The notes under the pieces: model-generated
What the model saw: the letters and a program-made list of their open reading frames with translations, nothing else
The model's database searches: none
What the model was told of the DNA's origin: nothing
Part shown: positions 7,422-15,199 of the stretch, piece by piece
Position numbering within the stretch: position 1 is the stretch's first letter
Layout of the letters: each line of letters begins with the position of its first letter
DNA from: a virus
IMG/VR virus record: IMGVR_UViG_3300025671_000284
Coordinates: 1 to 31,972 of that record
DNA: 31,972 bases
Reading direction: 5' to 3' (one strand)
Translations under genes and position numbers: made by a program

Positions 7422-7644
7422 TGTGCCGTGCATAATACGACTTCTTGCGCGCTTTGTCTTTGGCGCTCGTCGGATTTTTACCCGCCCCTTGAACACCTTG
7501 CTGGCCGAACCGGATAGTCTTTATCTTGTCGCCTTCCTTGGCCACGACGACGTGGCTTTTGGTTTTGTGGCTAGGTGTCCGCTTGGGTTTGTTAAACCCA
7601 GACACGCCAGCACGGGCTAGGCGCGGGTCTTTCTTCTTGCTCAT
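7357..7644 (-). CDS. Conserved small basic phage protein (95 aa)
   Basis: A very Lys/Arg-rich protein beginning MSKKKDPRLARAGVSGFNKP, with TKSHVVVAKEGDKIKTIRFG in the middle and ARYWSHKVKW at the C-terminus. Proteins with this same beginning and ending are familiar from many environmental tailed phages, usually unannotated. I recognize the family but know no proven function. The charge suggests nucleic-acid binding. The ATG at 7644 overlaps the TGA of the preceding small gene (ATGA). The C-terminal 22 codons overlap the RuvC-like gene in another frame, so the two are co-translated from one message. Confidence 0.8.
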   Translation of the reverse strand: MSKKKDPRLARAGVSGFNKPKRTPSHKTKSHVVVAKEGDKIKTIRFGQQGVQGAGKNPTSAKDKARKKSYYARHNAQDANPSKLSARYWSHKVKW

Positions 7645-7760
7645 TTCTTCTTCTTTTTACGAGCCATAGTCATGGGCTTACCCATTTTCTTAGCGGCTTT
7701 CTTGGCTGCGGCCATGCCTGCTTTGGTGTAGCTGTAATGTTTCCCGCCGACTTTTGGCAT
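7641..7760 (-). CDS. Tiny Lys-rich protein (39 aa)
   Basis: A 39-aa frame starts at ATG 7760 with AAGGAA about 6 bases upstream and ends in an ATGA overlap with the 95-aa gene. It reads MPKVGGKHYSYTKAGMAAAK and continues as almost pure Lys/Ala/Met, ending in five lysines. The MPKVGGKHY beginning recurs in small phage proteins near ejection or DNA-processing genes. It may bind or condense DNA, by composition only. It is the second of four tiny basic genes in a row. Confidence 0.65.
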   Translation of the reverse strand: MPKVGGKHYSYTKAGMAAAKKAAKKMGKPMTMARKKKKK

Positions 7761-7770
7761 AGATAATTCC

Positions 7771-7923
7771 TTACTTCTTTTTCTTAGCAGTCTTGGCAGA
7801 CTTACGGAAGGCCGCAGCCGTAGGTGCGCCCTTACTTCCGGGCTTGCGCATCTTCTCGCCTGATCCGGCAGCTATGCGCTTACGCTTGGCGTGGATGTTT
7901 GCGTATAGTCCTTTACCTGGCAT
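7771..7923 (-). CDS. Tiny basic protein (50 aa)
   Basis: A 50-aa frame starting MPGKGLYANIHAKRKRIAAG, with a Lys/Ala C-terminus ending KTAKKKK. The frame is open back to 7989, but ATG 7923 overlaps the stop of the upstream 40-aa gene as TAATG, and MPGKGLYANI is the beginning I recognize from other phage small proteins, so the short form is chosen. Its AKRKRIAAGSGEKMRKPGSK core is typical of unannotated phage virion-associated or DNA-binding peptides. The function is unknown; strong positive charge is the one clear property. Confidence 0.65.
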   Translation of the reverse strand: MPGKGLYANIHAKRKRIAAGSGEKMRKPGSKGAPTAAAFRKSAKTAKKKK

Positions 7924-8045
7924 TACCTTACCCTCATGTTGCTCTTCGGTCCCAGCTTCTTGCGGTGGCGCAAGTGCGGTGGCTTGCACCGCCGCTTTGG
8001 TTTAGGCTCTGGCTTCCATGCGTTTTTAATTACTGTGCGTGCCAT
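7923..8045 (-). CDS. Tiny Arg/Lys-rich protein (40 aa)
   Basis: A 40-aa frame begins at ATG 8045, with AAGAAG about 8 bases upstream, immediately after the stop of the 1273-aa gene, and ends in TAATG overlapping the next start. The composition is extreme: MARTVIKNAWKPEPKPKRR then CKPPHLRHRKK. No family is recognized. The tight spacing on both sides is the main support. It heads the run of four small basic genes that follow the ejection-type proteins. Confidence 0.5.
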   Translation of the reverse strand: MARTVIKNAWKPEPKPKRRCKPPHLRHRKKLGPKSNMRVR

Positions 8046-8048
8046 AGT

Positions 8049-11000
8049 CTACTTCTTTGTATAAACTTTGTAGTCGCCAGGATCGGTGTACTTTGTGCCA
8101 GCCGGCAACGCATCAAAGGCCTCTTTTGTCTGCACTAACGGAGCATCTATCAGTTGGCTATAGAATTTCTTAAAATCTAAACCCGTTGCTTCTTCGTATT
8201 GCTGGTTCAAACGGATTTTATCTTCACGCGACTCATCCTGAAAGAACATGAGAGCCGCATATGCGGGGTTTTCTTGCTTAATAGCGTCTCTAACTATACT
8301 TCGAATATCCTTGTAGAACTCTTTGAACATCTCGCGTTTAGTCAAAGAGTCCGCCGCTTGATAGTCTTCCGAACCAAAGTACGCATCTGCGTTATATTCA
8401 GCGATAGAGCCGATCAGTTCTTTGGCGGTGCGGTCAAGATCGGGTATTCCTACTTTCCTGTAGAGATCGTAGTCCTCAAACCCAAGATCGCGCATCTCGT
8501 CTTGGATGATCGTCGGCGCGGGGCGAATGGCCGCACCCGTTAGCTGGCGCAGAAGGGGGTCGTCTGTGGTACGCGCAGCTTCTTGCGAAATGTATTGCTG
8601 CTCTGGCAAACCAAGGAGTTCGCTCTGTGCAAACGGCACTGTTCGCAATGCTTGACCCAAGAACGGTGCTTCGGATGTATCGCGGACAACTGCTTCTTCA
8701 GGCCGGAATTGAGCAATTACATCTTTAAGGGTACTCATGGGCGTCAGAACGCTACCAAGCGAAGAACCCAAAATCCCTTTAATCGCGGACATAGCGCCTT
8801 CGCCGATTGATCCGGCTTGGACAAGATCGCGTATCAACTGGTCAACGGCGTATAGACCCCCGCCAGCGCGGAACTGCGCGCCGCTAAAACCTTGAACAAT
8901 GTCGGCGGCGGTGTAGGCTACGTCGAGCGTCCCGTCTTCGTACCGTTTCTGGAGATCGGCCAACAAGAGATACGGCGCTGCTGGGAAGAACGGGCGAAGA
9001 TCAACTTCTTTGCCGTTGGGTAGGCGCGCGTTATACCATTTACTTCCGGCGTACTCGCTGTCTTGAAACTGCATTGCCGCATAAAGCATCGCGCTACCGA
9101 CGACTGCTTTGCCCATAACGTCGCTGTCGCCTTTCATCAGGCGAGCCTGTTCCTTTTTAGACAAGAGGCGAAAGAAACCAGCAGGGCTATACTCGAACTG
9201 AAAGCGCAACGCATTGGCGATGAAGTTCGGAAAGCCGACAACTGACGCCCCAACTGGCCCAAGGTCTTCGATAAAATCTACGATTTTTTTCGAGGACTTG
9301 CCCAGAAACAGCGGGCCGCCTTCGCCGGGTCTGCGGGCATAAACGAGGTCGAGGGTTTCGTTAAGCGCCTTCTCCATAATCTCTTTAGGGATGGTATGGA
9401 GTTGGTTGTTGTTTACTAAGGCATCAAAATCCAAACCTTTGCGTTGCGCTTCGCGGCGCAAGAACGCCGGGAACGCGGCGCGGCGCGTAACATATTCTGA
9501 CGCGCGGTTGAAAATGTTTAGCATATCGACAGCCTTCTCGATTTTGCCAAACTTATCATTCAAGATCGGGCGAGTAACGTCCGGCGAATACGCCGACAAT
9601 AGTTTCCTATTTATCTTAGGCCGTGTCTTGGCAAGTTGCCGGAAGATTTCGCCTTTCTGTTCGCCTTTGAACTGCTGCGTCACCAGCACCAAAGCGTCTA
9701 GTGGATTGACTGGAACGGTATCTTGGCCGCGCAACTTACGAACAGGGTTCAATGTTGCGTTGATCACATTGTCAACTGTCGCGACAAACGGATCAAGGAC
9801 GACTCGGAGTCCGGTACTCGCTATGTTACGCATCGTTGTAGCTATTTGCGAAACCATAAGGCCGCGCATAGCGTTACCAGCCCGTATCCAAACGGAAGGA
9901 TCGGGCTGGGACCTAACCCCTGCTTTTGCTAACTCTGCGGCGGCGGTCGGTACGCGGCGTGAAATTATACTAAGTAGCCCAAGACCTCGGCCCAGTTCGG
10001 ATGCAGATGCGCGCAAACCTGTCGCGGCTTCGACAATGTCGAGATAGTCCATGTCGTATTTTTTATACAAATCTTGGACTACATTGTCCGGCAAAGTACC
10101 GGCAGCGAAATGGTCGTAGAAAAATTGAGTGAACGGCACGTCTTCGGGCCGAGTCAATTTGGCTTCATTCAAATAGTCCGCTGCAAAGCTGGCCGCTTTT
10201 TTACTAAGGCCATGCTCCATGATCGGCTGTGTCAGACCTTTTTGCTCTAATGTCTGTAGGGCCGCTGCTCTTTGCGGAGCAGTCATGGTGGCAGTAGGAA
10301 CTACCGGCTGGCGCGTTGGAGCCGCAACTGTGGGTGATGGGATTACCGGGGCGGCAGCGGGCACAGGTCCAGGCGCAGCGGCAGCGGGCGCAGGTCCAGG
10401 CGCAGCGGCAGCGGGCGCAGGTCCAGGCGCAGCGGCAGCGGGCGCAGGTCCAGGCGCAGCGGCAGCGGGCACAGGCCGCGTGTATTCGGTAAAACCGTCC
10501 CCGCGAGTGGCGGGCCAGCCCGCTTCCTTCAAACGGCGTTCAGTTATGAACCGCGAGGGCGCTTGGGCCTCATCCGCAATACGAATGGCTCGCAAATTCT
10601 TCTTGAGTTGTTCCACCCCGTCAACGCTAACAAAAAACTCCGACCCCAGACCTTCCCCAAACCCAACCTGCCAAGCGGGCTTCAGTTCGTTTACTCTCCC
10701 CAGAACCCCTTCTGCATCAAATTCGAGCAGAACCCCCCGGTTACTGCCTTGCCCCAAAGCCATATCCGGAGTGTCGGCCACAAACGTCCCAAATGGAGTG
10801 TTTGTAAGGGAAAAATCTTCCCACGGCAAAAACCCGCGAAAACTGTCGAAATCTGTTTCACGGTATATTCTTGGGGCATATTGCGACAGATCGGAGACGC
10901 GATTTTTCTTCTCACCCTGAAGTATACCCACCCGTGCCGCAACTTCTTCTCCGCTTAAGGGTCTTGGAGAAAACGACGGCAAGCTGGGCGGGGGTGCTTC

Positions 11001-11870
11001 TGGCGCAGCGGCAGCGGCGCGAGGCAGAATGCGAGGCGTGATGCGAGTCGGCGGAATCTCAGGCGCTTGAGCAATGCGCGCCATAGGCGTCGGTGGCGGG
11101 GCGGTAAGAGGCAGAGGCTCCGCACGTTCGAGAGCCTGCGCCATACGACTAGCCGATACGGGAACTTGCCCTGTAGCCACCGCATATCCTGGTGGGACAT
11201 ACCCCATCGGCGCGCGCAAGCCTTCGGATTCCAGCATACCGAGAAACTGGCGTTGCGCATATTCGGGAGTTTGCTTGACGCCGGTTGCCTGCTCAATAAG
11301 ATATAGCAGGCCGACATCCTCCATAAGTTGGCCTGCCGCCAAACCCGTCCCTTCAAGTCCAGCTTGAATAGTGGTAAGAGCGCCGGCCCCGATGTCGCCA
11401 AGTGGTGCGTACAGGGATCGGCCTAGCAGCCCAAGACTCTCGACGTACTGCCGGTTCTCTGGATCAAGGCCGAGCGACGGTTCGCGGGCGAACACATCTG
11501 CCGCGCCAGTATAAAAAGCCTCAAGTGGTGTCGGGGCCGGTTCAGGCGTCGGAACAAATCCAGGCGGGATAATTTCGGTTTGTGCGGCGTCGCCTGTTGC
11601 GGGCGCCAAAGGGTCCGTAGTGATCTGCAACAGATCGACATCAGTGTCTTCGCGGTTCGCCCATTCTACCGCTAATTTAACAAATGGTTCATTTTTCTTT
11701 GAAAAAATTAAACCAAAAGTTGCGGCTAAATCCGTTACGCCCTTAAGAGTAGCCTTGCCTTTGTTCTGGCGCAGATACTCTCGAATAGCAGCGCGACCTT
11801 GAGCATGGCGCGCGGCATCGCCCTGCGGTGGCGGGGCAGATGGCACAACAGTTTCAGGGTTAGTTGCCAT
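8049..11870 (-). CDS. Large virion-internal/ejection-type protein (1273 aa) with Ala/Pro repeat and possible enzymatic domain
   Basis: The largest gene here, and the last large one before the leftward DNA-processing genes. Size, position after other tail-proximal proteins and a long helical C-terminal half suggest an internal protein ejected with the DNA, comparable in role to T7 gp16. Residues 1-110 include a helical segment and Pro-rich linkers; 150-195 are hydrophobic. Residues about 333-432 form a compact alpha/beta region (IYRETDFDSF, FVADTPDMALGQG, GVLLEFD, GSEFFVSVDG) loosely resembling an ADP-ribosyltransferase-type fold; this is tentative. Residues about 463-507 are a 9-aa Ala/Pro repeat. 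The C-terminal half holds several amphipathic or hydrophobic segments (for example KAVVGSAMLYAAMQF), fitting membrane insertion. The exact role and any activity are unproven. Confidence 0.7.
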   Translation of the reverse strand: MATNPETVVPSAPPPQGDAARHAQGRAAIREYLRQNKGKATLKGVTDLAATFGLIFSKKNEPFVKLAVEWANREDTDVDLLQITTDPLAPATGDAAQTEIIPPGFVPTPEPAPTPLEAFYTGAADVFAREPSLGLDPENRQYVESLGLLGRSLYAPLGDIGAGALTTIQAGLEGTGLAAGQLMEDVGLLYLIEQATGVKQTPEYAQRQFLGMLESEGLRAPMGYVPPGYAVATGQVPVSASRMAQALERAEPLPLTAPPPTPMARIAQAPEIPPTRITPRILPRAAAAAPEAPPPSLPSFSPRPLSGEEVAARVGILQGEKKNRVSDLSQYAPRIYRETDFDSFRGFLPWEDFSLTNTPFGTFVADTPDMALGQGSNRGVLLEFDAEGVLGRVNELKPAWQVGFGEGLGSEFFVSVDGVEQLKKNLRAIRIADEAQAPSRFITERRLKEAGWPATRGDGFTEYTRPVPAAAAPGPAPAAAAPGPAPAAAAPGPAPAAAAPGPVPAAAPVIPSPTVAAPTRQPVVPTATMTAPQRAAALQTLEQKGLTQPIMEHGLSKKAASFAADYLNEAKLTRPEDVPFTQFFYDHFAAGTLPDNVVQDLYKKYDMDYLDIVEAATGLRASASELGRGLGLLSIISRRVPTAAAELAKAGVRSQPDPSVWIRAGNAMRGLMVSQIATTMRNIASTGLRVVLDPFVATVDNVINATLNPVRKLRGQDTVPVNPLDALVLVTQQFKGEQKGEIFRQLAKTRPKINRKLLSAYSPDVTRPILNDKFGKIEKAVDMLNIFNRASEYVTRRAAFPAFLRREAQRKGLDFDALVNNNQLHTIPKEIMEKALNETLDLVYARRPGEGGPLFLGKSSKKIVDFIEDLGPVGASVVGFPNFIANALRFQFEYSPAGFFRLLSKKEQARLMKGDSDVMGKAVVGSAMLYAAMQFQDSEYAGSKWYNARLPNGKEVDLRPFFPAAPYLLLADLQKRYEDGTLDVAYTAADIVQGFSGAQFRAGGGLYAVDQLIRDLVQAGSIGEGAMSAIKGILGSSLGSVLTPMSTLKDVIAQFRPEEAVVRDTSEAPFLGQALRTVPFAQSELLGLPEQQYISQEAARTTDDPLLRQLTGAAIRPAPTIIQDEMRDLGFEDYDLYRKVGIPDLDRTAKELIGSIAEYNADAYFGSEDYQAADSLTKREMFKEFYKDIRSIVRDAIKQENPAYAALMFFQDESREDKIRLNQQYEEATGLDFKKFYSQLIDAPLVQTKEAFDALPAGTKYTDPGDYKVYTKK
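10351..10480. repeat. 27-bp in-frame tandem repeat encoding an Ala/Pro linker
   Basis: A 27-bp unit (GCAGCGGCAGCGGGCGCAGG plus TCCAGGC) occurs three times perfectly at 10375-10401, 10402-10428 and 10429-10455. Diverged or partial copies flank it (10351-10374 and 10456 to about 10480). On the minus strand it encodes nine-residue units of AAAAPGPAP type inside the 1273-aa protein. Perfect identity of the central copies indicates recent slippage or recombination, so copy number probably varies between relatives. Confidence 0.95.
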
Positions 11871-11889
11871 ATTTCAGGACAATCCTTTA

Positions 11890-12846
11890 TTACTGCTGAA
11901 AACGCCGCTCGCCGACTTGGGGGGGAATCTGAAAGTTTGTTCCAGCGGTAGGGGACGGCATAAGTGTAACTTTGTTACCCGCCCTATCGACCCAGCTATC
12001 CTTGCCCCTATCCCAACGAACTTCTCCAGAAACAACTTCTCCACTGGGAGTTTTGTAAGTTCTCAGTTGCGTCTGTTTCCCTGTAATTCCGCCATCACCG
12101 CCCTTCGCGGCGCTTATATTTTGTCCACGGATAGTAACCGCGCGGGACAAATCGCGATCTATGTCGGCGGCGATTTCAGCGGGCGACATACCAAGCGGAT
12201 AGACCATGTCTGTCCCGTCCTCCTTCTTCAAAGGAAGTCCGGTATTTTTGTCCAGCACAACACGCTCGTTGACCCCGTCGCCGTTAACGTCGTAGGTCTC
12301 GATAATTGTTTCGGGCGGAAGCGAATACTCTGCGACTTCGGTCGTTCCGTCGAGATAGCGGTTGAGCGTCCGGCCTTCTTTATCAACGAAAGTTCCGACC
12401 CACTGACGCTGGCGGAACGTCTCCGTTTCCATGCGATCTACTCTTTTCTCAACAGGCAAGGCGAGAAAGGCTTTTTGTTTGTCTTCCGGCAAAGTTCTCG
12501 CGTACTCAATAGTATCCGCAATCTGCTGCTGCCGCGCTGCCATCTGCGCCCGCATCTCCTCAACCTTTATACGGTTCTGCATTTCAGCAACCTTCTGCTG
12601 CTGAAGCTGACCCATGACTTGCTGCGGCGTCAGGCCGGCACGGCGTCCGCTGCGAGTAGCCGAACGCATAAGCGCAGACAACGCAAGCAACTTATCGCCG
12701 CCAGTTAGTGAACCACTAAGATCACCGCCAAGAAGACGCGTCAACTCGGCCAAACTGTTCGCTTGTTGAGTATCCGCGCCAACGGCGGGCATATCTGCGG
12801 CGTTTGCGGCAGTAGTTCCCGCTTGCGATAAGAAAGGAAGTATCAT
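11890..12846 (-). CDS. Putative internal/structural protein (318 aa)
   Basis: No firm family match. Residues about 75-125 are Gln-rich and helical (QLQQQKVAEMQNRIKVEEM, then RAQMAARQQQIADTI), a likely coiled coil. The C-terminal half is beta-like and contains TYDVNGDGVNERVVLD, a DxNxDG calcium-loop-like sequence whose last ligand position is hydrophobic, so calcium binding is uncertain. It lies between a 289-aa Gln/Ala-rich protein and the 1273-aa protein, the usual trio of internal head or ejection proteins in short-tailed phages. Start ATG 12846 follows AAGGGGCAGAGAG. It could also be a tail hub component. Confidence 0.65.
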   Translation of the reverse strand: MILPFLSQAGTTAANAADMPAVGADTQQANSLAELTRLLGGDLSGSLTGGDKLLALSALMRSATRSGRRAGLTPQQVMGQLQQQKVAEMQNRIKVEEMRAQMAARQQQIADTIEYARTLPEDKQKAFLALPVEKRVDRMETETFRQRQWVGTFVDKEGRTLNRYLDGTTEVAEYSLPPETIIETYDVNGDGVNERVVLDKNTGLPLKKEDGTDMVYPLGMSPAEIAADIDRDLSRAVTIRGQNISAAKGGDGGITGKQTQLRTYKTPSGEVVSGEVRWDRGKDSWVDRAGNKVTLMPSPTAGTNFQIPPQVGERRFQQ

Positions 12847-12857
12847 CTCTCTGCCCC

Positions 12858-13727
12858 TTAAAACTTAATGCCGAGGTTCTGCAACGCGCCCAAGATACCG
12901 ACAATGTTAGCTGCCCCGCCGAGGAACCCGTCGCCAGGCTGCGTTGAAGTCTGCTCCGTTGACGTAACAGCCGGCAAGCCAGAGAGGCCCGACTGAAGAG
13001 TACGCAGTTGCTCCAACGGATAACCGCGCTGTTCAAGGAAGTCGCGGTATGCAAGGTCGAGGTTCTGCTGCGCCATCTGCCGCTGCTCCTTGCCGACACC
13101 GCCAAGCATACCCGCATATGCCTGCTCTTGCGCCAGCAGTTGCGGCGCGAGCGCAGCCAACTGCTGCGAGGCTTCAAGGCGTTGACCGGGAAGTCCTGCT
13201 GCCAGACCCGCTGCTTGGCCGTAGCCCTGCTGATATAGATTAGCCAAAGTCTGTGCCGTATTCAGGTCTTGCTCGGAGGCAAGCTGTGCCTCGTACACAC
13301 CCCCTCGTGTGTTCCCGAAAGCCCGTGAGGCAGCAAGCTGTCCCTTTGTAGCCGCGTCCCTCTCGGCGCGGGCCTTTGACAAACGCGCCATAGTGGTGTC
13401 GATCACGTTTTGCTGATACGGCGACATGAAACCAGCGACATCCTGTTGGAACTGCTCTGGACTAAAAGCTGCGGCTTGCTGCGCGGCCTGAACAGCCTCC
13501 GCTAGTTGCTGCGAGCCAACACGACCAGCGACAGCCTGCTGTGTGATGTCGAAGGCTTGTTGCTCTGCTGGACGGAAACCAGCTATACGTGGCCCGCTGT
13601 AGGGCTGATATGGCAACTCTGCTACTTGCTGCGCTGCCATGACGTTGCGCTGCAACGCATCCCGAATAAACGGATCAAGCGTTTGCTGGGTTGTTACCGT
13701 CGATGTTTCGCTACCGCCTTTAGACAT
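12858..13727 (-). CDS. Putative internal virion/DNA-transfer protein (289 aa)
   Basis: An Ala/Gln-rich, mostly helical protein: starts MSKGGSETSTVTTQQTLDPF, then a long series of helices (QQLAEAVQAAQQAAAFSPEQ, FMSPYQQNVIDTTMARLSK), a Gly/Ala-rich middle (GQAAGLAAGLPGQ) and a hydrophobic Gly-rich end (GGAANIVGILGALQNLGIKF). Similar proteins in environmental podovirus-like phages are taken as internal or injection proteins, comparable to T7 gp14 or P22 gp7/gp20 by role rather than by sequence. The terminal hydrophobic stretch fits membrane interaction on ejection. It sits 11 bases before the 318-aa gene. The family call is from composition and context. Confidence 0.65.
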   Translation of the reverse strand: MSKGGSETSTVTTQQTLDPFIRDALQRNVMAAQQVAELPYQPYSGPRIAGFRPAEQQAFDITQQAVAGRVGSQQLAEAVQAAQQAAAFSPEQFQQDVAGFMSPYQQNVIDTTMARLSKARAERDAATKGQLAASRAFGNTRGGVYEAQLASEQDLNTAQTLANLYQQGYGQAAGLAAGLPGQRLEASQQLAALAPQLLAQEQAYAGMLGGVGKEQRQMAQQNLDLAYRDFLEQRGYPLEQLRTLQSGLSGLPAVTSTEQTSTQPGDGFLGGAANIVGILGALQNLGIKF

Positions 13728-13729
13728 AC

Positions 13730-14095
13730 CTATAATTCCTTAATCACCGTAGTGCATAGATATTTAGCATCACGGCTTTCCAATGCTCGCATCCATCCCT
13801 TTCTACCTGAAACTGAAAGAGATGCACACCCCGTTGCCTTAGCATAAATTTCCATAGAATCCCACATGTCTAGTAGTTCGTCTAGTTTACCACCTGCTAG
13901 AAATACATGAAGAGATGTCTTCTTGGGGTAGATGTGAAATTCCGTAACTATTGCACTGTATTTGCCTGGCCAAAACTGATAGCGGCCTGACTGTATTCCT
14001 TCCCAAATATGCTCAATGTCGTGCGTCCCGCCGGAGTATTCGAGCGCGTCTTCGATCCAAGACTTACACCGTGCAAACTCTTGTTCTAAGTCCAT
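13730..14095 (-). CDS. T7 gp13-like / GNAT-like phage protein (121 aa)
   Basis: A 121-aa protein with the pattern of a small phage family related to T7 internal core protein gp13, whose fold looks like an acetyltransferase: FARCKSWIEDALEYSGGTH, WPGKYSAIVTEFHIYPKK, a central HVFLAGGKLDELLDM and the hallmark late segment SVSGRKGWMRALE. In T7 the homologue is needed to assemble internal core proteins; here it directly precedes the 289-aa and larger internal proteins, which supports the same role. Acetyltransferase activity is not implied. Only two bases separate it from the next gene downstream. Confidence 0.7.
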   Translation of the reverse strand: MDLEQEFARCKSWIEDALEYSGGTHDIEHIWEGIQSGRYQFWPGKYSAIVTEFHIYPKKTSLHVFLAGGKLDELLDMWDSMEIYAKATGCASLSVSGRKGWMRALESRDAKYLCTTVIKEL

Positions 14096-14098
14096 AAA

Positions 14099-15199
14099 CT
14101 ATTGCTGCATTTGAACTACTTGGAGAACGGCGGCGGGGGCGGCTGGAGCAAATGCCGTACTCGCGACGTTATCTACTGTAACCGCAGTATCGCTGGCCGC
14201 AAACATAATCTCAACATACTCATTGGCCGCAAGAGAAATCGTATCTTGTAAGGCAACAGGAACGTATCCGTTATTAATATCCGAAGTAACAATACGCGCT
14301 GAATTGGGTACGTCAGTTCCATTCTTTCTGAACCATATCCATATATTCTTGGCGGAAGCGTTACCGCTAGTAAGCTGCACTGTCGCATCAAACTGGTAAA
14401 GGCCGGAATCCGGCACAACAATTCTTGAAGTTGGCGTTCCGACAATCACTCCGTTGGATATTTCTGGTGTAGCATCAAAAGTAAGAGCATATGCCGTGTT
14501 AATCGCGGCAGGGGTTTGGTCGGCAGTCTTGGAAAATACGCCGTAGTATTCTTGTTGTTCAATTGTAGGGCGCACAAAAAGAACGCCGTTTGTGGCATCG
14601 GATATAATACACGCCGCAACAGGTATGACGTTGTTAGGGGCAGTTGGTTTCGTTGCAGTAAGAGCGCCCGCAGTTGTAGGGTGTGCGTATAGAATATCGC
14701 CAGCAGTAAACGCACTTGTATCTACGTCGCGCACAAAACCCCATGTGCAGCAGTAACCTTTGTCGCCGCTATCTGGTAGATCGTGCGTCATTATCCCTAT
14801 GATATAGAGGCTCGATTCCGAACCATCCGCGAGATACGGAGACACAAGTAGTGCGTTAGCCGTGGCTCCCGCAAAACCTACGACTGTTCCGTTAGGGATT
14901 GTCGAGCCTGTCGTGTTGCCTACGCGGGCGTAAGTCTCTTGGCCGATCTGTTGAACAACGCCGTATTCCATACCCAAGTTGAGAGTCTGGTCCGTATCGT
15001 TCCAATGTAGTCGGCCTGTCTGGTCTACATGGGTTTCGCCAGTAATAAAATCTACGTCGCTGACAATCAGTTTGGACGGCTGTTGGACACGCACATCTTG
15101 GCCGCGCTTATAGTTCTGGCCATCGGCTTGTTCGATGATCCTGTTGCGCTGGTTCTCGTGCGACGAGAGATAATCCTGCGGTGGGGCGGGGAGTTTCAT
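14099..15199 (-). CDS. Head/tail fibre- or decoration-like protein with C-terminal jelly-roll-like region (366 aa)
   Basis: The N-terminal quarter is a short adsorbed-domain-like segment (QDYLSSHENQRNRIIEQADG). The middle (about residues 80-210) is a beta-rich head-fibre-like domain (YARVGNTTGSTIPNGTVVGF, GDILYAHPTTAGALTAT) of a type seen in phage head fibres and decoration proteins. The C-terminal 150 residues look like a C1q/TNF-like jelly roll (SGLYQFDATVQLTSG, IWIWFRKNGTDVP, DTISLAANEYVEIMF). Such a layout fits a trimeric surface fibre that binds host or environmental glycans. Its ATG overlaps the stop of the upstream stabilization gene (ATGA at 15196-15199). Where it sits on the virion is not certain. 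Confidence 0.65.
   Translation of the reverse strand: MKLPAPPQDYLSSHENQRNRIIEQADGQNYKRGQDVRVQQPSKLIVSDVDFITGETHVDQTGRLHWNDTDQTLNLGMEYGVVQQIGQETYARVGNTTGSTIPNGTVVGFAGATANALLVSPYLADGSESSLYIIGIMTHDLPDSGDKGYCCTWGFVRDVDTSAFTAGDILYAHPTTAGALTATKPTAPNNVIPVAACIISDATNGVLFVRPTIEQQEYYGVFSKTADQTPAAINTAYALTFDATPEISNGVIVGTPTSRIVVPDSGLYQFDATVQLTSGNASAKNIWIWFRKNGTDVPNSARIVTSDINNGYVPVALQDTISLAANEYVEIMFAASDTAVTVDNVASTAFAPAAPAAVLQVVQMQQ

Noticed and set aside
9391-10047. 218-aa plus-strand open frame opposite the 1273-aa gene
   Set aside because: It has no ribosome-binding site, no family resemblance and biased, low-complexity content. It is the mirror of a long, well-supported minus-strand gene.
10219-10920. 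233-aa plus-strand frame with Gly/Ala repeats
   Set aside because: The GAAAAGAGP-type repeats are just the reverse-strand reading of the Ala/Pro tandem repeat of the 1273-aa gene.
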